This document shows, in pieces, positions 24,350-32,881 of a stretch of 46,026 nt of DNA. The notes under the pieces were generated by a model. It was given only the letters and a program-made list of their open reading frames with translations, did not search any database and was not told the DNA's origin. Made by a program: the position numbers and the translations under genes. The stretch spans positions 1 through 46,026 of the forward strand of contig DATFGT010000014.1 of the NCBI GenBank assembly GCA_035249175.1. Direction: 5' to 3'. Source of the DNA: 66-474 sp035249175. Lineage in GTDB: Bacteria > Pseudomonadota > Gammaproteobacteria > Xanthomonadales > Rhodanobacteraceae. Position 1 is the first letter of the stretch; each line of letters opens with the position of its first letter.

Positions 24350-25510
24350 ATGGATTTCAATTTTTCCGAAGAGCAGTTGCAGATCCAGTCGATCGCCCGC
24401 GAGTTCGCGCAGAAGCGCATCGCACCGGTGGCGGCCGATTTCGACAAATCGGGCCAGTTCCCGCTCGACAACATCCGCGAAATGGGCAGGCTGGGCCTGA
24501 TGGGCATCGAGGTGCCGGCAGAATACGGCGGCGCGGGGATGGATTCGATCAGTTACGTGCTGGCGATGATCGAAATCGCGGCGGCCGATTGCGCGCATTC
24601 GACCATCATGAGCGTCAACAACACGCTTTATTGCAATGGTCTTCTGAAGTTCGGCAGCGAGGAACAGAAACACAAATACGTGACGCCGATCGCGTCGGGT
24701 GAAGCCATTGGTGCCTTCGCGCTGACCGAGCCGCAGTCGGGTTCCGATGCCACCGCGATGCGTTGCCGTGCAGTGAAGCAGGCGGACGGCAGCTTCCTGA
24801 TCAATGGCAAGAAGAGCTGGATCACGTCGGGGCCCGTTGCGAAATACATCCTACTGTTCGCGATGAGCGATCCCGACAAGAAGGCCAACGGCATCACCGC
24901 GTTCATGGTCGACACCGGGCGCGAAGGGTTCAGCCGCGGCAAGACCGAACCCAAGCTGGGTATCCGCGCGTCCGCGACCTGCGAGATCGAATTTGTGGAC
25001 TATCGCGTCCAGCCCGACGAGGTGGTTGGCGAAGAAGGCAAGGGTTTCAAGATCGCGATGGGGGTGCTCGACGCCGGTCGCATCGGCATTGCCTCGCAGG
25101 CCGTCGGCCTCGCACGCGCCGCGTACCAGGCGACGCTGGAATATTCGCGCGACCGCAAGGCGTTCGGCCAATCGATCGGATCGTTCCAGATGACGCAAGC
25201 CAAGATCGCCGACATGAAATGCAAGCTCGACGCGGCACAGTTGCTCACGCTGCGTGCGGCGTGGATGAAGCAGCGAGCCGCGAAGACCGGCGCGCGTTTT
25301 TCCACTGAGGCGGCGGTGGCCAAACTCAGCGCTTCGGAGGCTGCGATGTGGATTGCACATCAGGCCGTGCAGATCCACGGCGGGATGGGTTATTCCAAGG
25401 AAATGCCGCTGGAGCGTTATTTCCGCGATGCCAAGATCACCGAGATCTACGAGGGTACCTCGGAGATCCAGCGCATGGTGATTGCGCGCAACGAGACGGG
25501 GTTGCGCTGA
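24350..25510 (+). CDS. Acyl-CoA dehydrogenase (short/branched-chain type)
   Basis: This 386-residue flavoprotein is a complete acyl-CoA dehydrogenase. It has the helical N-terminal domain (MDFNFSEEQLQIQSIAREFA), the middle beta domain with FALTEPQSGSDATA and GKKSWITSG, and the C-terminal domain with RKAFGQSIGSFQ and QIHGGMGYSKEMPLERYFRDAKI. The expected catalytic glutamate is E368 in IYEGTSEIQRM. It removes hydrogens from the alpha/beta carbons of an acyl-CoA and passes electrons to ETF. The chain-length preference cannot be read with certainty. The ATG at 24350 follows CGGAGGTG at 24337-24344. It is divergent from the metH operon and followed by repeats, so it seems to stand alone. Confidence 0.93.
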   Translation: MDFNFSEEQLQIQSIAREFAQKRIAPVAADFDKSGQFPLDNIREMGRLGLMGIEVPAEYGGAGMDSISYVLAMIEIAAADCAHSTIMSVNNTLYCNGLLKFGSEEQKHKYVTPIASGEAIGAFALTEPQSGSDATAMRCRAVKQADGSFLINGKKSWITSGPVAKYILLFAMSDPDKKANGITAFMVDTGREGFSRGKTEPKLGIRASATCEIEFVDYRVQPDEVVGEEGKGFKIAMGVLDAGRIGIASQAVGLARAAYQATLEYSRDRKAFGQSIGSFQMTQAKIADMKCKLDAAQLLTLRAAWMKQRAAKTGARFSTEAAVAKLSASEAAMWIAHQAVQIHGGMGYSKEMPLERYFRDAKITEIYEGTSEIQRMVIARNETGLR

Positions 25511-25523
25511 CGCGCCCCCGGTT

Positions 25524-25621
25524 GTCATCCCCGCGCAGGCCGGGATCCCTGGTAGGGCGGTGCAACCCGCCTGTCGTGGATACCTCGTTCGGCGGGATGC
25601 GCTGCGCTACTCCCGCCCTAC
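25524..25621. repeat. Mosaic of two intergenic repeat types
   Basis: A half-element TGTCATCCCCGCGCAGGCCGG of the CGTCATCC family abuts a GTAGGGCGG element that begins near 25552. The latter ends CTACTCCCGCCCTACC at 25606-25621. Together they fill the gap between acyl-CoA dehydrogenase and apaH. Confidence 0.7.
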
Positions 25622-25640
25622 CTCCTGCGGGCGCGGAAGA

Positions 25641-26477
25641 TCAGGCGCGCTTGCGGTGCGACTCCGCATTGACCGCAATGAACTGCGGCTCGTCGCCATC
25701 GAGGCGCAGCGCGGTCAACTTGCCGCCCCACACGCAGCCGGTGTCGATGGCATAGATGCCAAGGCCCGCGAAGCGGCCCAACGCGGACCAGTGCCCGCAT
25801 ACGACGCGGGTATCGCGCGCGCGGACGCCCGGCACCTCGAACCACGGATACAGGCCCGCACGTTGCGTGCCGGGCGCGCCCTTGGCATCGAAGTCGATGC
25901 GCCCATTTGCATCGCAATAACGCATGCGAGTGAAGAGGTTGATGGCCGCACGCAGCCGGTCGTGGCCGTGCAGCTTCGAGGACCAGCGCGCCGGTCGATT
26001 GCCGAACATCCGTTGCAGGAGCGCGCGGTGGCCGGCGCCGCGCAATGCCCGCTCGACTTCCTGCGCGATGTGCAGCGCCTGCTTCAGCGTCCACGAGGGC
26101 GCGAGGCCGGCGTGCACCAGCGTGAAGCCCAATTCGGCGTCGTGGTGGGCGAGGCGCTGGTTGCGCAGCCAATCCATGAGCACGTCGGAATCTTCGGCCT
26201 CCAGCACCCGGCGCAGGTCGGGATTGGTGCGCGCGCGCGCCTCCGGCTCGCGTTCGGCGACCGCGAGGAGACTCAAGTCATGATTGCCGAGCGCAACGAC
26301 GCAGTGTTCACGCAATGCGTGGACGAGCCGCAGCACTTCCAGCGACTCGCCGCCGCGGTTGACCAGGTCGCCGCAGAACCACAGGCGATCGGATGCGGGA
26401 TCGAAACGCAAACGTTCAAGCAGGCGCTGCAATTCCGGATAGCAACCTTGCACATCGCCAATCGCGTAGACGGCCAT
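25641..26477 (-). CDS. apaH: Bis(5'-nucleosyl)-tetraphosphatase, symmetrical
   Basis: This 278-residue enzyme hydrolyses Ap4A to two ADP. The metallophosphatase signature is complete: YAIGDVQGCYPEL at the N-terminus, LWFCGDLVNRG, and VALGNHDLSLL. Later come TLVHAGLAP and VVCGHWSALGRF, and it ends with the family's typical IYAIDTGCVWGGKLTALRL. The ATG at 26477 is at the start of homology. It is the last gene of the apaG-apaH pair, 18 bp after the apaG stop. Confidence 0.96.
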   Translation of the reverse strand: MAVYAIGDVQGCYPELQRLLERLRFDPASDRLWFCGDLVNRGGESLEVLRLVHALREHCVVALGNHDLSLLAVAEREPEARARTNPDLRRVLEAEDSDVLMDWLRNQRLAHHDAELGFTLVHAGLAPSWTLKQALHIAQEVERALRGAGHRALLQRMFGNRPARWSSKLHGHDRLRAAINLFTRMRYCDANGRIDFDAKGAPGTQRAGLYPWFEVPGVRARDTRVVCGHWSALGRFAGLGIYAIDTGCVWGGKLTALRLDGDEPQFIAVNAESHRKRA

Positions 26478-26495
26478 GCGCGGTTTCCAACCGGA

Positions 26496-26915
26496 TCAGT
26501 GCAGGGTGCGCGGGACCGACAGCACGAATTCGGGAATCGGAACCTCGAAGTCGGTGCCGTCGTCGGCGTGGAACAGGTAGGCGCCGCGCATGGTGCCGAC
26601 CTGCGTCTCCAGCACCGCGCCGGAGGTGTAGCTGTAGCTTTCACCCGGCTGCAGGCGCGGCTGTTCGCCCACCACGCCTTCGCCGCGCACTTCCTCGACC
26701 TTGCCGTTGGCATCGGTGATCACCCAATGCCGGGTCTGCAGGCGCGCGGGCATCATGCCGAGATTGCGCAGCGTGATCACGTAGGAGAACACGTAGCGGC
26801 TCGCTTCCGGTTTGGACTGATCGGAAACGTAGCGCGCCTCGACGTCGATCTCGACCGCATGCGGTTCGGGCTCGCGAGGCTTGCTTGGTTTGTCGGTGGT
26901 GGTTCGTGGACTCAT
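26496..26915 (-). CDS. apaG: ApaG protein (Co2+/Mg2+ efflux-associated, FN3-like domain)
   Basis: This 139-residue protein is a single beta-sandwich ApaG domain: VEIDVEARYVSDQSKPEASRY, YVITLRNLGMMPARLQTRHW, VRGEGVVGEQPRLQPGESYSYTSG and GTMRGAYLFHADDG. About 20 charged residues precede the domain, so it is slightly longer than the Escherichia coli protein. Its molecular role is not settled. The ATG overlaps the rsmA stop by 4 bp, consistent with the conserved rsmA-apaG-apaH order. Confidence 0.95.
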   Translation of the reverse strand: MSPRTTTDKPSKPREPEPHAVEIDVEARYVSDQSKPEASRYVFSYVITLRNLGMMPARLQTRHWVITDANGKVEEVRGEGVVGEQPRLQPGESYSYTSGAVLETQVGTMRGAYLFHADDGTDFEVPIPEFVLSVPRTLH

Positions 26916-27736
26916 TGGCCAGCATTGTCGGCGAGTTTCGGTGCCGCCTGCAAGCCGGCGGAATCCCCTTGCCGCGCCAACGCGACGAAGCCTTGCGGCG
27001 GCACGCTTTCGGCGCGGGCACACGGGTCGATGCCGGCGCCGCGGATGGCTTCCGCATCCAGCAATCCGCGCAAGGCGTTGGTGAGCGTCTTGCGACGCTG
27101 GCCGAACGCCGCGCGCACCACGCCATCGATCGCGCGCGCGAGGTGCGAATCCGGGCGTTGCGATATCGGCAGCGGCACCAGTCGGACCACGGCCGATTCG
27201 ACTTTCGGCGGCGGCCGGAACGCGCCCGGCGCGACCCGCAACAAGGGTTCGACCGTGCAGACCAGTTGCAGCATCACCGACAGGCGTCCGTAAACCTTGC
27301 TGCCCGGTTCGGCCGCCATGCGATCGACAACTTCCTTCTGCAGCATGAAGTGCATGTCGGTGATCGCGCCGGCATGCGCAAGGCAGTGGAACAGGATCGG
27401 GCTGGACACGTAGTAGGGCAGGTTGCCTGCGAGGCGCAGCTTGCCGCCGCCCGAGAGCGCGGTCAGGTCCACTTTCAACACGTCGGCGTGGATGATTTCC
27501 AGCTTGCCCACGCTGGCGGCCCGTGTGCGCAGCGGCTCGATCAAGTCGGCGTCCAGTTCGATCGCCGTCAAGTGTCCGGCAGCGTGCAACAGCGGCAAGG
27601 TCAGCGCGCCTTCGCCGGGGCCGATCTCGACGATGCGGTCGTCCGGCCGCGGTGCGATCGCCGCGACGATGCGTTCGATCACCCCGCGCTCGTGCAGGAA
27701 GTGCTGGCCGTAGTGCTTTTTGGGATGTGCGCCCAC
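26912..27736 (-). CDS. rsmA: 16S rRNA (adenine1518/1519-N6)-dimethyltransferase
   Basis: This 274-residue enzyme (KsgA) dimethylates two adenines near the 3' end of 16S rRNA. It has KKHYGQHFLHERGVIERIV, SAM motif I IVEIGPGEGALTLPLL, acidic motif AIELDADLI, and the catalytic NLPYYVSSPILFHCL. The C-terminal RQGDSAGLQAAPKLADNAGQ is a short extra tail. The start is a GTG at 27736. A repeat element of about 130 bp separates it from pdxA. Confidence 0.96.
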   Translation of the reverse strand: MGAHPKKHYGQHFLHERGVIERIVAAIAPRPDDRIVEIGPGEGALTLPLLHAAGHLTAIELDADLIEPLRTRAASVGKLEIIHADVLKVDLTALSGGGKLRLAGNLPYYVSSPILFHCLAHAGAITDMHFMLQKEVVDRMAAEPGSKVYGRLSVMLQLVCTVEPLLRVAPGAFRPPPKVESAVVRLVPLPISQRPDSHLARAIDGVVRAAFGQRRKTLTNALRGLLDAEAIRGAGIDPCARAESVPPQGFVALARQGDSAGLQAAPKLADNAGQ

Positions 27737-27744
27737 GGATCAAA

Positions 27745-27872
27745 CCCCTCTCCCCTCGGGAGAGGGGCAGGGGTGAGGGTACGAATACGCGCGATGTCTG
27801 TTTTCGGTAAGAGAGTACGCGTGCACGAACCCTCACCCGCCCCTGCGGGGCACCCTCTCCCGAGGGGAGAGG
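27745..27872. repeat. Inverted repeat pair CCCTCTCCCGAGGGGAGAGGG between pdxA and rsmA
   Basis: CCCCTCTCCCCTCGGGAGAG starting at 27746 and the sequence ending CTCTCCCGAGGGGAGAGGG at 27872 are each palindromic. They are also inverted copies of one another, with GGGGTGAGGGT and ACCCTCACCCGCCCC inside. The right half codes for the last residues of PdxA. Confidence 0.8.
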
Positions 27873-28879
27873 GAACAAAGCCGCAGCGCCATCTCGGCTG
27901 CTGCGAACATGCTGGAAGCATCGGCACGGCCGGTGCCGGCGAGGTCCAGCGCGGTGCCGTGGTCGACGGAAGTTCGCACGAACGGCAGGCCGAGCGTGAT
28001 GTTGACGGTGCGATGGAAGGCCTCCGACTTCAATACCGGCAGCGCCTGGTCGTGGTACATCGCGAGCACCGCGTCGTAGCGCGAGCGCATCGCCGGCACG
28101 AACGCGGTGTCGGCGGGCAGTGGACCGAGGAGCTGCATGCCTTCTTCGCGCAGCGCAGCAAGGGCAGGGATGATCGTGTCGAGTTCCTCGCGGCCCAGGT
28201 GGCCGCCTTCGCCCGCGTGCGGATTCAGGCCCAGCACCGCGATGCGTGGTTCGGCGATGCCGAATTTTGCGATCAGGTCCGCGTGCACGATGCGCAGCGT
28301 GCGCATCAATGATTCGCGCGTGATTGCGGCCGGCACGTTCGCGAGCGGCATATGCGTGGTGGCGAGCGCCACGCGCAGTTCGGGCGACGCCAGCATCATC
28401 ACCACATCGCAGCCGGCGCGTTGTGCGAAAAATTCGGTGTGGCCCGAGAACGCTTCGCCGGCATCGTTGATCGCCGATTTCTGGACCGGCGCGGTGACCA
28501 CGGCGTCGAACTCGTCGCCAAGACAACCATCGGCTGCCTGCGCCAGCGTGTTCAATACATGGAAGGCATTACGCGGATCGATCTGGCCGGGCGTTTCCTC
28601 GACGCGCAGTGCCACCTCCAGCACGCGCAGGGTTCCTGTGCTGCGCAAGGTACGCGGCCTGCCGTCGTAGGGCTCGAGCTTCAGCGCAATGCCACATCGA
28701 CGGGCGGCGCGTTCCAGCAAGCCGTAATCGCTGAGCGCGATGAAGTCGGCGGCGAAGGGGGTGGCGGCCAGCCGCGCCACCAATTCCGGGCCGACCCCGG
28801 CAGGGTCGCCGCTGGTGACGGCCAGTCTCGGAAGATGCGTGGGCCGGTGCGAGCCGGCCGCGGCCGGCTCGGACATCAT
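27833..28879 (-). CDS. pdxA: 4-hydroxythreonine-4-phosphate dehydrogenase
   Basis: This 348-residue enzyme acts in pyridoxal-phosphate synthesis. It shows LAVTSGDPAGVGPELVARL, VVTAPVQKSAI, AFSGHTEFFAQ with the metal-binding histidine, LGLNPHAGEGGHLG, and AMYHDQALPVLK with LPFVRTSVDHGTALDLAGTG. The last 15 or so residues (LCSLSPRERVPRRGG) are read from an intergenic repeat, so the native C-terminus has probably been replaced or extended by repeat insertion; family members usually end soon after the AEMALRL-type helix. Its ATG overlaps the surA stop. Confidence 0.95.
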   Translation of the reverse strand: MMSEPAAAGSHRPTHLPRLAVTSGDPAGVGPELVARLAATPFAADFIALSDYGLLERAARRCGIALKLEPYDGRPRTLRSTGTLRVLEVALRVEETPGQIDPRNAFHVLNTLAQAADGCLGDEFDAVVTAPVQKSAINDAGEAFSGHTEFFAQRAGCDVVMMLASPELRVALATTHMPLANVPAAITRESLMRTLRIVHADLIAKFGIAEPRIAVLGLNPHAGEGGHLGREELDTIIPALAALREEGMQLLGPLPADTAFVPAMRSRYDAVLAMYHDQALPVLKSEAFHRTVNITLGLPFVRTSVDHGTALDLAGTGRADASSMFAAAEMALRLCSLSPRERVPRRGG

Positions 28880-30291
28880 TGCGCGTCGTTGCCGGCGGTG
28901 GCCGATGCGTCGGCCAGTTCCGGAACCCGGATGCTGATGTACGCCGATGATTCAAGATCGCGCAGGAACTGTTCGAAGGCCTGTTGACCCTTGCGCGCGG
29001 CGATGGCCTGGCGCGCCTGTTCGCGCTCGAGATCCTTGGTCTTGTCAGCCTGACGCGTGCCGAGCAGCTTGACAATGTGCCACGATCCGTCGGGGCTCTC
29101 GAACGGCTGGGTGATCTGACCCGGTTGCATGCCGGCGATCAACTTGCCGACTTCGCTGCCCCAGTCGCCCTGCATGAACCAGCCCATGTCACCGCCCGCA
29201 TTCGCGGTGGTCGGGTCGTCCGAGTTCTGCTTGGCGAGCGTTGCGAAATCGGCGTGGTCGTTCACGATTTCGCCATACAGCTTTTCGATTCTGTCCTTCG
29301 CGCCTTGTGCGGTCAACACCGCATTGGGTTTGATCATCAAGTGCAGCGCGTGATACTCGGTCACGATCTGCTTGGTGTCGGGCGTGCGCTTGCCCTCCAG
29401 CTTCAGGATGGTGAAACCCGATGCATCGCGCAGCGGTTGGGTGTATTCGCCGGGTTGCAGCGAATTCACGATCTCCTGCACCGCCTGCGGCAGTTCGTCG
29501 ACACGTCGCCAGCCAAGGTCTCCGCCATTCAATGCTTCGGGTGCGCTGGAGTTGCTGACCGCAAGCGAGGCGAAGCTTTCGCCCTTCTTCAATTCGCCCT
29601 CGATCTTGTCCGCCTTGGCTTGTGCGGTGGCGATCTGGTTGGCGTCGGCCCCTTCGGGCAGACCGACCAGGATGCGCCCCAGATGCACCTCGCCCTGCTT
29701 GAACGCCGGACTGGCGATGAGGTTGTTGATTTCCGCGTCGGAAGCCTGCGCGGACTGCTGCATCACCTGCTGCTGCACCGCGCGCACGAGCAACTGGTCA
29801 CGCAACTGCTGGCGGAATGAGGCGTAATCCACGCCTTGCTGCTGCATGGCCGCCTGCATCTGCGGCACGCTCATCTTGTTCTGCTGCGCGACATTGGCCA
29901 CCGCGGCGTCGACTTGGTCGTCGGAAATGCGTACGCCGTTTTCGCTCGCCTTCTGCACCAGCAACTGATTGACAATCAGGTGCTGCAGCACCTGCTTCTC
30001 CAGCACGTCCTGGGGCGGCAGCTTGCCACCAGAGCTGGTGATTTGCTGGGCAACGGTGCCCATGGTCTGGTTGAGCTGGCTTTGCAGGATCACGCCATCG
30101 TTTACCACCGCGACGATCCGGTCCAGCGGCTGGACCTGATTCGAGTTGTCGGCATTGGGCGAAAGCAGCGATGACGGTTGCGCGCTGGTGGGCGGCGGCG
30201 CGGTCGGACCCAACAGTTGAGCGGACGCTGGCACCGCGAAGGCCGCAGCGGCGAGCGTCAGGGCCAGGCTGGCGAGAGGCAATGATTTCAT
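28876..30291 (-). CDS. surA: Periplasmic chaperone and peptidyl-prolyl isomerase SurA
   Basis: This 471-residue protein starts with a signal peptide (MKSLPLASLALTLAAAAFAVPASAQ) and a proline/serine-rich linker. The SurA N-domain follows (LDRIVAVVNDGVILQSQLNQTM), then two parvulin domains at roughly 200-300 (VHLGRILVGLPEGADANQI, ALNGGDLGWRRVDELP) and 310-415 (HALHLMIKPNAVL, AGGDMGWFMQGDWG). It escorts outer-membrane proteins such as LptD, encoded just upstream. The ATG at 30291 places the signal peptide at the start; the longer open frame is not needed. About 240 bp without an evident gene separate it from lptD. Confidence 0.95.
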   Translation of the reverse strand: MKSLPLASLALTLAAAAFAVPASAQLLGPTAPPPTSAQPSSLLSPNADNSNQVQPLDRIVAVVNDGVILQSQLNQTMGTVAQQITSSGGKLPPQDVLEKQVLQHLIVNQLLVQKASENGVRISDDQVDAAVANVAQQNKMSVPQMQAAMQQQGVDYASFRQQLRDQLLVRAVQQQVMQQSAQASDAEINNLIASPAFKQGEVHLGRILVGLPEGADANQIATAQAKADKIEGELKKGESFASLAVSNSSAPEALNGGDLGWRRVDELPQAVQEIVNSLQPGEYTQPLRDASGFTILKLEGKRTPDTKQIVTEYHALHLMIKPNAVLTAQGAKDRIEKLYGEIVNDHADFATLAKQNSDDPTTANAGGDMGWFMQGDWGSEVGKLIAGMQPGQITQPFESPDGSWHIVKLLGTRQADKTKDLEREQARQAIAARKGQQAFEQFLRDLESSAYISIRVPELADASATAGNDAQ

Positions 30292-30532
30292 GTTCGTCTT
30301 GTGACCGATAAGGGCGGGCCGGAAAGAAGGCTCCGGGAAGCTGCGGGTTCGACAACGCCGGCTGTCGAAAGTTGGTTTGGCCAACGAGGGCCTGGTTTAA
30401 GCCACGCAGGAAACCTTGAAGAACCCTCGCGAGCTGCCGAACCGGCAGGATGGCCGGTTTGAACGCCGCAGGCGGCCGCAGGGCGAGCCACATGGACGTG
30501 GCGAGTAGCGCAGCAGGTTGTTCAGAGCTTCC

Positions 30533-32791
30533 TCATTGATAGCCTAGGATAGCATTTTGCAGGAAAGAGCCGGCGTGCTGGCCGTACGAGCCGACGCCCT
30601 TGAACTGGATTTCGAACATGATGGCGTTGTTGGAATCGCCCTTGAAGTCGTACACGTAATGGCGGCTCAGGATGCGGATTGCGGTGCAGCAGCTGTCCCA
30701 TTCGATCCCGGCGAAGGCATCGATCGCGCGCTTGTCGCGCAATGAATAGGTGTAGCCGCCGACCAGCTTCCAGGCCGCGCCGACCGGGACTTCCGCGGTC
30801 ATGCCGGCTTGCTCCAGCAGGTTACGGCGATAGCGGTACTCCAGGTTGACGATGCCCTCGCCCCACAGCCGTCGTTGCAGCCCAACGGTGGAAACGTCCG
30901 TCTCGTCGGTGTTCGGGTTCCACTGCTGCGAAGTGGTCAGGCGCCAGTTGTCGCTCAACGCGACGGTGAGGTTGGCGACGTAGTTGGAACCGGAGTAGTC
31001 CACCATCTTGCCATTGGGGAAAAGCGTTACCTTCTGCGGATCGAAGTAGCGGATCTGGCCGATGCTGGCGGACAGCTTCTCCACGCCGTTCTGGTCGAGG
31101 AAACGCGTGGTCAGTGCCAGCGATAGGTTGTTCGCGTTCATCTGGCGGTCCGCGCCGCTGAAGCTGTTGGTGGTGAACAACTGCCAAAAGTCGAACGTGA
31201 GCGGCTGGGTGTCGAACAGCGGCAGGTCGTTCTGGTTGCGGTACGGCACGCGCAGGTAGTACACGCGCGGTTCCAGCGTTTGGGTGTAATCGCTGCCGAA
31301 CAGGTGCACGTCGCGTTCGAAGATCAGCCCGGCGTCCACGTCGAAGATCGGCGTGGTGCGCGTGGGGTGATCGCCGTCGCCACGCGCAACCGGTTGCGGC
31401 AGGTTGTACGCCGTGTAGCGCACGCCGACTTCCGGTCGCAGGAACCAGGCCGCGCCCTGCAAGGGCCAGGCGAGGTACGGATAGAAATCGAAACGGTCGC
31501 CGCCGATGGCCTCGGGTTTGACGAAGCGCACCGCTTCGGTATTGATGCCCCACTCGGGGCCGCCGGCAGCGCCGATCGGCCGGTCGGCATTGAAATAGAT
31601 GCGCGGCATCCGTCGGTAAGGCGCAGCCCTGTCGGAGATCCCGGGCGTGACGATCTGGTACCAGTCCGCGCCGACGCCGCCGTTCCACCAGTCGCTCGAG
31701 CCGGTCACGTAGGACGACGAACTCAATAATGTCACGGTGGAGGTGGTGAGGTTTTCGCCATAATCCTGGAACCAGGCCTTGTCACTGGCCCGTCTGATGG
31801 CAGTCGTCCACACCAGGTCCCAAGGCAGCCGGGTCTGGTTGCCGAAGGTGAGATACCACCGATTGCGGTCGGCGATCTTGTCGTTGGGCATGTAGTCGAA
31901 ATCGACCTCGCCCTTGCCGGTATTCGTGAGGTACCGGAACTGGCTGTCCAGCATGTCGCCGCGATTGGCATACCATACCGGGGTGAAGGTGGCGTCGTAG
32001 TTGGGGGCGATGTTCCAGTAGAACGGGATCGAGATGAAAGCGCCTGCTTTGCTGCGCTTGCCGAACGAGGGATACAGAAAACCGGTCTGGCGCCGGTTGT
32101 CGATGGGGAAGCGCATATATGGCAGCCACAGGAACGGCACGCCCTTGATGCGCATGGTCACGTCGTGGGCGCGGCCGAGGCCCTCGTTGCGGTCCATCGT
32201 CATGGTTTTGGCGTCGACCTCCCACACCCGGTTGTGGAGATCGCAAGTCGAATAGGTGACGTCGTGCAGCTTGTCGCGATCCTGGTCCAGCATGATGGCC
32301 TGGCTGGCCACGCCGTTGCCGCGTGAACTCAGCAACTGGTACTGCACGTTGTCCGCGACTCCGTATTCCGGGGTGGTGGTGCCCTTCATGCTGTCGGCCG
32401 AGAACAACATCCCGCGTTCTTGGTAACGAATGTGCCCTTCGGCGTCGTAGGCGGTGGTGTCGGCGTTGTAGGTGAGGGAATCCGCGCGCAGCAACTGGTC
32501 CAGCCGCTGCAGCGAAGTATTGCCCGAGAGATGAAAGATGTTGCTGTCGGGGCTCGAGAATCGGTCGCCGTAAACCTGCGCCGGGCTTGCTTCCCGATTG
32601 CCTTCGGTCGGCAGGCCGGGCTCGTAGAAATTCAGCAGGTCGTTCTTCTTGCACAACGCGAAGTCGTTTTTCACCACCGGGCAGGTGAACGCGCCGAGCG
32701 GGCAGGTATCCGCCGAGCTTTGCGCCAGCGCCATGCCGGGCGCGACCGCCAGCGTGATCGCAAAAGCCAGTGCACGCGGGGTCAGCGGCAT
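30533..32791 (-). CDS. lptD: LPS assembly outer-membrane protein LptD
   Basis: This protein of about 752 residues has a signal peptide (MPLTPRALAFAITLAVAPGMALAQ). It has an OstA/LptD jelly-roll domain (SGNTSLQRLDQLLRADSLTYN onward) and a large C-terminal barrel (VPFLWLPYMRFPIDNRRQTGFLYPSF, FYWNIAPNYDATFTPVW). The C-terminal cysteine pair (WDSCCTAIRIL) and N-terminal cysteines (DTCPLGAFTCP) are present for the inter-domain disulfides that the family needs. It inserts LPS in the outer leaflet with LptE. I chose the ATG at 32791; a TTG at 32812 is also open but would lengthen the signal. The following genes surA, pdxA, rsmA and apaGH form the usual conserved block. Confidence 0.95.
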   Translation of the reverse strand: MPLTPRALAFAITLAVAPGMALAQSSADTCPLGAFTCPVVKNDFALCKKNDLLNFYEPGLPTEGNREASPAQVYGDRFSSPDSNIFHLSGNTSLQRLDQLLRADSLTYNADTTAYDAEGHIRYQERGMLFSADSMKGTTTPEYGVADNVQYQLLSSRGNGVASQAIMLDQDRDKLHDVTYSTCDLHNRVWEVDAKTMTMDRNEGLGRAHDVTMRIKGVPFLWLPYMRFPIDNRRQTGFLYPSFGKRSKAGAFISIPFYWNIAPNYDATFTPVWYANRGDMLDSQFRYLTNTGKGEVDFDYMPNDKIADRNRWYLTFGNQTRLPWDLVWTTAIRRASDKAWFQDYGENLTTSTVTLLSSSSYVTGSSDWWNGGVGADWYQIVTPGISDRAAPYRRMPRIYFNADRPIGAAGGPEWGINTEAVRFVKPEAIGGDRFDFYPYLAWPLQGAAWFLRPEVGVRYTAYNLPQPVARGDGDHPTRTTPIFDVDAGLIFERDVHLFGSDYTQTLEPRVYYLRVPYRNQNDLPLFDTQPLTFDFWQLFTTNSFSGADRQMNANNLSLALTTRFLDQNGVEKLSASIGQIRYFDPQKVTLFPNGKMVDYSGSNYVANLTVALSDNWRLTTSQQWNPNTDETDVSTVGLQRRLWGEGIVNLEYRYRRNLLEQAGMTAEVPVGAAWKLVGGYTYSLRDKRAIDAFAGIEWDSCCTAIRILSRHYVYDFKGDSNNAIMFEIQFKGVGSYGQHAGSFLQNAILGYQ

Positions 32792-32881
32792 CGGTCGGCG
32801 CGGCACGGGCAATCCTCAAGGACGGAACCCGCGTAAGCTAGCAGAACGCACCCGTTCTGTTGAGACGCCGGCACCTGTCGT

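Noticed and set aside
25482..27293. Plus-strand open frame of about 600 codons over apaH, apaG and rsmA
   Set aside because: All three minus-strand genes have complete family motifs; the plus-strand frame is arginine/alanine/histidine-rich shadow sequence.
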